Shown here one piece after another: positions 6,607 to 11,777 of a stretch of 11,777 nt of DNA (position 1 is its first letter; each line of letters begins with the position of its first letter). The stretch covers positions 1 to 11,777 of the forward strand of contig WTCI01000239.1 of NCBI GenBank assembly GCA_013138655.1, given 5' to 3'. The notes below the pieces were generated by a model. That model was not told where the DNA came from and did no database searches. It was given only the letters and a program-made list of their open reading frames with translations. The position numbers were made by a program, and so were the translations under genes. Source of the DNA: Desulfuromonadaceae bacterium. GTDB taxonomy: Bacteria > Desulfobacterota > Desulfuromonadia > Desulfuromonadales > Geopsychrobacteraceae.

Positions 6607-6825
6607 TTGGCAAAAGAAGAAGCAATCGAAGTTGAAGGAATCGTTGTCGAACCCCTGCCGAATGCCATGTTCAGGGTGAAGCTCGACAACGATCATGTTG
6701 TTTTGGCACATATTTCCGGGAAAATGCGCAAGTACTATATCCGCATCCTGCCCGGCGACCGTGTGACTGTAGAACTTTCCCCTTATGATCTGACACGTGG
6801 GCGGATTACTTATCGCGCCAAGTAG
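6607..6825 (+). CDS. infA: Translation initiation factor IF-1
   Basis: IF-1 is a small S1/OB-fold protein that binds the 30S ribosomal A site during initiation. The 72-residue product has exactly the usual length and the conserved stretches [45 protein letters not shown] and [18 protein letters not shown]. The start is TTG at 6607, set by a perfect AGGAGG at 6596-6601 with five bases of spacing and by the family's MAKE beginning; no ATG fits. A non-AUG start on an initiation factor gene is noteworthy because initiation efficiency at such codons is itself factor-sensitive. It has its own promoter and a terminator at 6916-6934, so it is a single-gene unit between the che cluster and leuS and not in a ribosomal protein operon. 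A second infA elsewhere in the genome is possible but not visible. Confidence 0.98.
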   Translation: MAKEEAIEVEGIVVEPLPNAMFRVKLDNDHVVLAHISGKMRKYYIRILPGDRVTVELSPYDLTRGRITYRAK

Positions 6826-6914
6826 TCGCTTTGGCTCTGTTGTTGCCTGCTTTGTCGTAGCGTCTGATATTGATCATCACTAAACCAGTTTTCTCGTTGT
6901 TATGAAAGCATGAT

Positions 6915-6934
6915 GCCGGCCTATGCCGGTTTTT
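6915..6934 (+). terminator. Intrinsic terminator downstream of infA
   Basis: CCGGC (6916-6920) pairs with GCCGG (6925-6929) around the tetraloop CTAT, with a further G-T pair, and is followed directly by five T (6930-6934). It lies 90 bp past the infA stop; bases 6826-6914 show no gene or other clear structure. It would insulate infA from leuS. Confidence 0.65.
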
Positions 6935-6939
6935 GTGTA

Positions 6940-6945
6940 TATAAT
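6940..6945 (+). promoter_or_regulatory. Consensus -10 box, possible leuS operon promoter
   Basis: A perfect TATAAT at 6940-6945 lies just after the infA terminator and 52 bp before leuS ATG. No good -35 is visible at 16-18 bp upstream, where the terminator stem sits, so the promoter may be weak or activator-dependent, or the match may be chance in a TA-rich stretch. No T-box or leader peptide is seen in the short leader. Confidence 0.35.
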
Positions 6946-6997
6946 CTCCAAGGTTCCCAGAAGAGAGTAGCGGTTGCCTGGCCGTTGCGGAGGATAT

Positions 6998-9553
6998 ATG
7001 GAAAAGCAGTACGTTCCCGGAAATGTCGAGCAGAAGTGGCAAGAGAAGTGGCGGCAGGAACAGACTTTTCGAGCCAGCGAAACCTCGAATAAGCCGAAAT
7101 ACTACCTGCTGGAAATGTTTCCCTATCCTTCGGGGCGGATTCACATGGGGCACGTCCGTAATTATGCAATTGGTGACGTGGTCGCCCGTTTTAAGCGGAT
7201 GCAGGGATTTAATGTCCTGCACCCGATGGGCTGGGATGCTTTCGGCATGCCGGCAGAGAATGCGGCCATAGAACATAAAACTCATCCGGCAAAATGGACC
7301 TATGAAAATATTGACAGCATGCGTCAGCAATTGCAGAGGATCGGCCTGTCTTATGATTGGCAGCGCGAGTTTGCCACCTGTAATGTTGATTACTATCGTT
7401 GGGAACAATTGATCTTCCTGAAGATGTTTGAACGCGGTCTGGCTTATAAAAAAGGCTCGTCGGTGAACTGGTGCCCAGATTGCCAGACGGTATTGGCCAA
7501 CGAACAGGTTGAGGATGGCAGCTGTTGGCGTTGTCATAATCCGGTCGAGCAGAAGGAGCTTGAGCAGTGGTTTTTCAAGATTACTGATTATGCTGATGAG
7601 CTCCTGGACTGGACGGAAAAACTCCCCGGTTGGCCAGAGCGGGTGCTGGCGATGCAGCGCAACTGGATTGGTAAGAGCTACGGTTGCGAAATCGAGTTCC
7701 CGGTTGCTGACAGCAGTCAAAAAGTCAAGGTTTTCACGACCCGTCCCGATACTCTGTTCGGTGCCACATTCATGAGTCTGGCACCGGAACATCCCCTGGC
7801 GAAATCTTTGGTAACCGCTGCGCAGCAAGAGACCGTTGAACAGTTTTTCGCCCAGGTTGAGCGACAGGATAAAATTGAACGAACCAGCGGAGATCTGGAA
7901 AAGCTGGGTGTTTTCACCGGTTCCTATTGCATCAACCCGTTAACCGGAAAGAACATCCCGGTCTTTTTGGCAAATTTTATCTTGATGGAATATGGGACCG
8001 GTGCGGTTATGGCTGTGCCGGCACATGACCAGCGGGATTTTGAGTTTGCCCGCAAGTATGAATTGCCGATCCAGGTGGTGATTCAGCCAGCAGGGGATGC
8101 GCTGCTTCCGGAAGGGATGGCAGAGGCTTATGTCGGTCCCGGTTTGCTGGTCAATTCCGGCCAATTTGACGGCATTGAGAATGAATCAGCCAAAGAGAAG
8201 ATTGCTGTCTACCTTGAGCAGCGTAACGAAGGGCGAAAGACGGTCAACTACCGTTTGCGTGACTGGGGAGTCTCTCGTCAGCGCTATTGGGGGACGCCGA
8301 TTCCGATTATCTATTGCGACTCCTGTGGTGCCGTTCCGGTCCCGGAAGAGGATCTGCCGGTCACCCTGCCGGTCGATGTTGAACTGACCGGGGAAGGGGG
8401 CTCTCCACTGGCGCGGCATCAAGCTTTCCTCAAAGTTGCCTGCCCGGTTTGCGGCAAGCCGGCCCGGCGGGAAAGCGATACCTTCGATACCTTTGTCGAA
8501 AGTTCCTGGTATTTCGTTCGTTACTCCTGTCCCGATTATACGGATGGCCCCCTGGACCGGGCCGCTGCCAACTACTGGCTGCCAGTCGATCAGTATATCG
8601 GCGGGATAGAACATGCCGTTATGCATCTCCTCTATGCACGTTTTTTTACCAAAGTGTTACGTGACCTGGGAATGCTTGATGTCGATGAGCCCTTCACAAA
8701 GCTCCTGACCCAGGGAATGGTCTGCATGGAGACCCAGCGTTGTCCTGAACATGGTTGGCTTTATCCGGAGCAGGTTGTTGATGGAAAGTGTGCTCACTGT
8801 GGTCAGACGGCGGAATTCGGGCGCACTGAAAAAATGAGTAAATCGAAGAAGAATGTGATCGATCCAAACCAGTTGATCGATCAGTATGGCGCGGACACTG
8901 CTCGCCTGTTTTCCCTGTTTGCTGCCCCCCCGGAGAAAGATCTCGAATGGAATGAACAGGGTGTCGAAGGTTGTTCGCGCTTTCTTAACCGTGTCTGGCG
9001 TGGCGTTGTTGACAACCTGGATCTGCTTGAAAATGCTGAATTGCCGAGTGATATCTCGGGAATTGCCGCCGACTTGCGGCGGAAAACGCATCAAACCATC
9101 AAGAAAGTGACCGAAGATATCGATGGTCGCTTCCATTTCAATACGGCAATTGCCGCTGTCATGGAACTGGTCAATGCCATTTATGCCTTTAAAGAGGGAC
9201 CGGAGCATCCCGGAGTTGTGCGCGAAGCGCTGGAAACGGTTGTTCGATTGCTGAACCCCTTTGTTCCACACACGTGTGAGGAACTGTGGGAAATGCTCGG
9301 TCATCATGAGAGTATTGAAACAGTCGGTTGGCCGCAATGGGAAGAGGCGGCTTTGCTGTCCGCTGAAATAACTTTGGTTGTCCAGGTGAACGGCAAGGTC
9401 CGTGGTAAGCTTGCCGTGGCCGTGGATGCCGATAAGGAGTCGATTGAAGCAGCAGCTCTCGCGGAACCGAATGTACAGCGTTTTGTTGAAGGGAAACAGG
9501 TGCGTAAGATTATTGTCGTGCCTGGTCGCCTGATCAATATTGTGGTGTCGTGA
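6998..9553 (+). CDS. leuS: Leucyl-tRNA synthetase
   Basis: A class I aminoacyl-tRNA synthetase that charges tRNA-Leu with leucine and edits misactivated amino acids. The 851-residue length is typical. Visible in order: the HMGH signature (49-52) after FPYPSGR, a zinc-knuckle pair C159/C162 with C176/C179, the CP1 editing domain with TTRPDTLFG (247-255) and catalytic-region D344 in AVPAHDQRD, paired cysteines C440/C443 and C482/C485, then KMSKS (612-616) and the anticodon-binding helices; the C-terminal domain ends in [11 protein letters not shown] and the final [14 protein letters not shown]. An insertion just before KMSKS carries C582, H585, C598 and C601, a further possible zinc site. GGAGG lies four bases before ATG 6998; an in-frame ATG at 6974 lacks this and would add non-conserved residues. 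The stop overlaps lptE by one base, starting the leuS-lptE-holA operon also found in enterobacteria. Confidence 0.99.
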   Translation: MEKQYVPGNVEQKWQEKWRQEQTFRASETSNKPKYYLLEMFPYPSGRIHMGHVRNYAIGDVVARFKRMQGFNVLHPMGWDAFGMPAENAAIEHKTHPAKWTYENIDSMRQQLQRIGLSYDWQREFATCNVDYYRWEQLIFLKMFERGLAYKKGSSVNWCPDCQTVLANEQVEDGSCWRCHNPVEQKELEQWFFKITDYADELLDWTEKLPGWPERVLAMQRNWIGKSYGCEIEFPVADSSQKVKVFTTRPDTLFGATFMSLAPEHPLAKSLVTAAQQETVEQFFAQVERQDKIERTSGDLEKLGVFTGSYCINPLTGKNIPVFLANFILMEYGTGAVMAVPAHDQRDFEFARKYELPIQVVIQPAGDALLPEGMAEAYVGPGLLVNSGQFDGIENESAKEKIAVYLEQRNEGRKTVNYRLRDWGVSRQRYWGTPIPIIYCDSCGAVPVPEEDLPVTLPVDVELTGEGGSPLARHQAFLKVACPVCGKPARRESDTFDTFVESSWYFVRYSCPDYTDGPLDRAAANYWLPVDQYIGGIEHAVMHLLYARFFTKVLRDLGMLDVDEPFTKLLTQGMVCMETQRCPEHGWLYPEQVVDGKCAHCGQTAEFGRTEKMSKSKKNVIDPNQLIDQYGADTARLFSLFAAPPEKDLEWNEQGVEGCSRFLNRVWRGVVDNLDLLENAELPSDISGIAADLRRKTHQTIKKVTEDIDGRFHFNTAIAAVMELVNAIYAFKEGPEHPGVVREALETVVRLLNPFVPHTCEELWEMLGHHESIETVGWPQWEEAALLSAEITLVVQVNGKVRGKLAVAVDADKESIEAAALAEPNVQRFVEGKQVRKIIVVPGRLINIVVS

Positions 9554-10059
9554 TGAAATTTCTGGCTGTTTTGTTGTTGTTGCTGACCGTTGTCGGCTGT
9601 GGATATCATTTCCCCGCGCAGGGGAGTGCCTTGCCTGGTGGGGTGCAGAAGATTTTTATTCCACTTTTTGCTAACGGGACGGCTGAACCTCGTCTGGAAA
9701 ATTACCTCAGCAGTAAGGTCAGTGAAGTTTTTGCGCGCAATGAGAACCTGGTCCAGGTTGAAGATCGGCAGCAGGCCGAAGCAGTGCTGGAAGGTGTGAT
9801 TAGCTCTTATCGAACCCGTGCGTATTCCTACGATAAAAATGACGATATCAGTGAATATCGCTCCACAATGGTTGTCAATGCGAAGTTTCGCCAGATTGAA
9901 GATGGTCGATTGCTTTGGCAAGGGCAGGTGTCCTGGGATGATGAATATCCCGCAGCAGATGACAAATCATTACAGGAAGATTTCGAACAGGAGGCGATTG
10001 AAGAGATCAGCCTACGGTTGGCCGAAGAACTGTTCTATCGTCTGCTGGATGATTTCTAA
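9553..10059 (+). CDS. lptE: LPS-assembly lipoprotein LptE
   Basis: LptE is the outer-membrane lipoprotein that plugs the LptD barrel and takes part in placing LPS on the cell surface. The 168-residue protein begins with a short lipoprotein signal, [20 protein letters not shown], with lipobox VVGC and the lipid-bearing Cys at residue 16; GYHF directly after the Cys is typical of the family. The rest has the expected mixed fold: GVQKIFIPLFANGTAEPRLE, a variable middle, and LWQGQVSWDDEYPAADD near the end. Low conservation is normal for LptE, so the call rests on the lipobox, length and position between leuS and holA. ATG 9553 shares its A with the leuS stop; GTG 9550 would add one Met and cannot be excluded. 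It indicates an LPS-bearing Gram-negative cell. Confidence 0.88.
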   Translation: MKFLAVLLLLLTVVGCGYHFPAQGSALPGGVQKIFIPLFANGTAEPRLENYLSSKVSEVFARNENLVQVEDRQQAEAVLEGVISSYRTRAYSYDKNDDISEYRSTMVVNAKFRQIEDGRLLWQGQVSWDDEYPAADDKSLQEDFEQEAIEEISLRLAEELFYRLLDDF

Positions 10060-10070
10060 ACGGCGCAGTG

Positions 10071-11066
10071 ATGACTGCTGACGGATTAACACGTGCTCTG
10101 CGTTCCGGCAAGGTTCCTGAGCTCCTCTATCTTTACGGCAAAGAGTCTTTTCTTGTTCAGCGCGCTGTCCGCCTGGTCAGAAAGTCTGTATTAACCTCCG
10201 CAACAGACGATTTCAATGATCATCAATTCCATGGTAAAGAGGTCACTGCGACGCGGATTCTTGAGGCCGCGTTGACTCTGCCGGTCTTTGCCGACAAACG
10301 GCTGGTCACGGTTAAAGAAGCCCACCTGCTGCCAGCGGCCGAGTTGGAAGAACTGATCCCGTACCTGAATAATCCAGCACCGGAGACCTGTTTACTTTTC
10401 GTCGCGGAAAAAATCGACAGTCGTCGCAAGTTTTTCCTGCAATTCAAAAAAATCGGCCAGCTGGTCGAGTTCAAACCCTTATCAGAGAGGGAAATTCCTG
10501 CATATATCCGTTCTTTTCTCGATGAACGCGATATGCGAATTTCTGCCGATGCACTGGATCTGTTCTGTAATCTATCCGGTGGCGGTTTGTATGAGGTTCA
10601 TAGCGAGTTGGAGAAACTGCTCAATTATCTTGGCGACAGGAGCTTGGTTGACGTCTCCGATGTGCAAGCTGTGGTTTCCAAAAATCGTTCGGAAAATATC
10701 TTTGAACTGGGGAATGCCGTTGGGCGGGGTGATGCTGCCAAAGCACTGGCATTGATCAAGCGCCTTGTTGATACGGGGGAAGCACCACTGAAAATTTTGT
10801 CGCTGCTGGTGCGGCATTTTCGGCAACTCTGGAAAGTTCGCGAATTGCAGGTGAAAAAATCTAGCTCAAGGGAAATTTCCGGAACGGCCGGGGTTCCGTT
10901 TTTTGTTGTTGATGCGCTGATTATTCAGGGGAAACGCTTTTCTCGTAAAGATTTTCAGCGTGCTTTTGAGCTTTTTATTGAAACCGATCTGGCGATGAAG
11001 TCGAGCGGTGCTGATGCCGAGGCTTTGTTGGAAAATCTGCTGCTTCGCCTGGTCAATAAAAACTGA
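10071..11066 (+). CDS. holA: DNA polymerase III delta subunit
   Basis: The delta subunit of the clamp loader opens the beta sliding clamp during replication. The 331-residue product matches the family length and layout: an N-terminal AAA-like domain opening with ELLYLYGKESFLVQRAV (about 17-33, a degenerate nucleotide-site region), RLVTVKEAHLLP, TCLLFVAEKIDSRRKFF (a middle strand and turn), IPAYIRSFLDERDMRIS, an ALDLFCNLSGGGLYEVHSEL segment, and a collar domain with ILSLLVRHFRQLWKVRELQ. It begins 11 bp after lptE; ATG 10071 is preferred, with GTG 10068 an alternative. No clear Shine-Dalgarno is seen, so it may depend on coupling to lptE. It is followed after 14 bp by a strong hairpin terminator, which ends the leuS operon. 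In E. coli holA also follows lptE, supporting both calls. Confidence 0.96.
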   Translation: MTADGLTRALRSGKVPELLYLYGKESFLVQRAVRLVRKSVLTSATDDFNDHQFHGKEVTATRILEAALTLPVFADKRLVTVKEAHLLPAAELEELIPYLNNPAPETCLLFVAEKIDSRRKFFLQFKKIGQLVEFKPLSEREIPAYIRSFLDERDMRISADALDLFCNLSGGGLYEVHSELEKLLNYLGDRSLVDVSDVQAVVSKNRSENIFELGNAVGRGDAAKALALIKRLVDTGEAPLKILSLLVRHFRQLWKVRELQVKKSSSREISGTAGVPFFVVDALIIQGKRFSRKDFQRAFELFIETDLAMKSSGADAEALLENLLLRLVNKN

Positions 11067-11080
11067 TATTTTGAAAATAA

Positions 11081-11104
11081 CAAAGGGGCCTAAAAGCCCC
11101 TTTG
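11081..11104. terminator. Bidirectional intrinsic terminator between holA and rpsT
   Basis: CAAAGGGGC (11081-11089) pairs perfectly with GCCCCTTTG (11096-11104) around the six-base loop CTAAAA. The A-flanked GC core ends in TTT on the plus side, and on the minus side the stem is followed by a T-rich stretch (complement of 11065-11080). It lies between convergent genes, so it likely ends both transcripts. Confidence 0.85.
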
Positions 11105-11128
11105 TCTTGCTGTTTTGCTGAGCAGCGT

Positions 11129-11392
11129 TTAGCCAAGGGTACCCACCAGCTTGGTCAGGCGGGCAATTTTGCGGCTGGCAGTTGCTTTGTGAATCACCCC
11201 TTTGGTGGCTGTTTTGTCGATGTAGGGGATGACTTTTTTCAATGCGTCCTGTGCCGCATCTTTTTCGCCGGCGGTGACGGCTTCACGCACCTGTTTGACC
11301 AGATTACGCATGGTGGAGCGAATATGGGTATTGCGAGCTCTGCGGACCGCATTCTGTTTGTTACGCTTTACTGCCGATTTATGATTGGCCAC
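11129..11392 (-). CDS. rpsT: 30S ribosomal protein S20
   Basis: S20 is a primary binding protein of the 16S rRNA in the small ribosomal subunit. The 87-residue basic, helical protein has the family length and the conserved beginning ANHKSAVKRNKQNAVRRARN, then MRNLVKQVREAV, a DKTATKGVIHKATASRKIARL segment and the short C-terminal tail. The start codon is GTG (11392-11390 on the minus strand), with AAGGAG (complement of 11401-11406) eight bases upstream; the family N-terminus makes this start secure. In E. coli rpsT starts with UUG and the weak start is part of feedback control by S20, so a non-AUG start here may serve the same end (inference). It is transcribed alone, convergent to holA and divergent from murJ, from a strong promoter at 11441-11469. 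Confidence 0.99.
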   Translation of the reverse strand: MANHKSAVKRNKQNAVRRARNTHIRSTMRNLVKQVREAVTAGEKDAAQDALKKVIPYIDKTATKGVIHKATASRKIARLTKLVGTLG

Positions 11393-11440
11393 GTCGTTTT
11401 CTCCTTGATTTGTTTATAAATAGACTGACAAAGTGTCGGA

Positions 11441-11500
11441 ATAATAGTTGTGCCGTCATGTTCTGTCAAGTTAGAAATTGATAATTTTATATAAATTTTA
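11441..11500 (-). promoter_or_regulatory. Strong rpsT promoter with AT-rich UP-like element
   Basis: On the minus strand TTGACA (11469-11464) is followed after exactly 17 bp by TATTAT (11446-11441), five of six to the -10 consensus. Directly upstream of the -35, bases 11470-11500 contain only three G/C positions and A/T tracts resembling an UP element bound by RNA polymerase alpha subunits. Transcription would start near 11434, giving a leader of about 42 nt. This fits a growth-rate-controlled ribosomal gene. Confidence 0.75.
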
Positions 11501-11550
11501 TCGTAGCTTCAACCGGTTAACAATTTTAATCCTGGGATTAAGTTTCTTAA

Positions 11551-11777
11551 ATGTCGTCGCAGAAAAAAATCGCAGTCGCAACCATGGTGATGGCTTTTGC
11601 AACATCGCTCAGTCGGATTGCGGGCTTGGTTCGAGACGTAATCGTTGCCCGTCTTTTTGGCGCGGGGTTTGTCACGGATGCTTTTTTTATGGCGTTTACG
11701 ATCCCCAACCTGTTGCGACGTTTTTTCGGTGAAGGATCGCTGACCGCGGCATTTGTGCCTATTTTTTCTGAAGTTTT
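11551..11777 (+). CDS. murJ: Lipid II flippase MurJ (MviN), N-terminal part (3' end outside window)
   Basis: MurJ moves the peptidoglycan precursor lipid II across the inner membrane and belongs to the MOP/MVF transporter superfamily. The window shows only the first 75 residues. They carry the highly conserved beginning of the family: SLSRIAGLVRDVIVARLFGA (about 19-38), TDAFFMAFTIPNLLRRFF and GEGSLTAAFVPIFSE, covering the first transmembrane helix and the conserved cytoplasmic and periplasmic loop residues, including the Arg at the SR and LVRD positions. ATG 11551 gives a short polar N-terminus (MSSQKKIAVA) as usual; GGGA 13 bases upstream is a poor ribosome site, so the start is likely but not proven; ATG 11584 is the next candidate. 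The gene diverges from rpsT across a 158-bp region. No clear promoter for it was found there. Confidence 0.95.
   Translation, partial: MSSQKKIAVATMVMAFATSLSRIAGLVRDVIVARLFGAGFVTDAFFMAFTIPNLLRRFFGEGSLTAAFVPIFSEV

Noticed and set aside
6935..6997. T-box or leucine attenuator upstream of leuS
   Set aside because: The leader is too short, with no antiterminator-like structure, specifier loop or leader peptide with Leu codons; the hairpin at 6916-6929 precedes the putative -10.
6806..7828. 340-codon open frame on the minus strand opposite leuS
   Set aside because: It lies antisense to the fully conserved start of leuS, has a composition like a shadow frame and shows no domain I recognise.
11102..11419. 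105-codon plus-strand open frame over rpsT
   Set aside because: It is the antisense of rpsT, starts inside the terminator region and has no homology I recognise.
11478..11732. 84-codon plus-strand open frame at the murJ start
   Set aside because: It overlaps murJ in another frame; the murJ frame from 11551 carries the conserved family sequence.

Overview
The window suggests a Gram-negative, motile or surface-sensing deltaproteobacterium of the Desulfuromonadales/Geobacter type. This rests on the mixed-GC coding style, the LPS transport lipoprotein gene lptE, the order leuS-lptE-holA followed by an inverted rpsT and then murJ, and a chemosensory operon that carries an MJ0042-type zinc-ribbon gene and a HEAT-repeat gene. 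This placement is inference; no 16S or database comparison was possible.

Region 1 (1-6047) is a tightly packed plus-strand chemosensory operon whose front lies outside the window: the C-terminal part of a CheW, a single-domain response regulator, a second CheW, a zinc-ribbon/degenerate-receiver protein, a large HEAT-repeat protein, CheR and CheB. CheR and CheB set receptor methylation, the CheW proteins join receptors to a histidine kinase (CheA and the receptors are not in the window), and the receivers carry the output. The zinc-ribbon and HEAT proteins have no assigned role and are the least understood part of the window. A stand-alone CheY-like receiver (6124-6504) follows after a 76-bp gap that may hold a weak terminator.

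Region 2 (6505-6997) holds infA (translation initiation factor IF-1, TTG start) with its own near-consensus promoter and a downstream intrinsic terminator.

Region 3 (6998-11066) is the housekeeping operon leuS (leucyl-tRNA synthetase), lptE (LPS-assembly lipoprotein) and holA (DNA polymerase III delta). A 9-bp-stem terminator at 11081-11104 separates it from the convergent rpsT.

Region 4 (11129-11777) holds rpsT (ribosomal protein S20, minus strand, GTG start) with a strong promoter and an AT-rich UP-like element. The start of murJ (lipid II flippase) reads away divergently and is cut by the window end.

No tRNA, rRNA, CRISPR array, insertion sequence or prophage signature was seen. The most notable points are the zinc-ribbon/pseudo-receiver plus HEAT pair inside the che operon, a perfect 15-bp tandem duplication at the start of a response regulator gene, infA placed outside a ribosomal operon with a dyad over its promoter, and the rpsT-murJ divergent control region.
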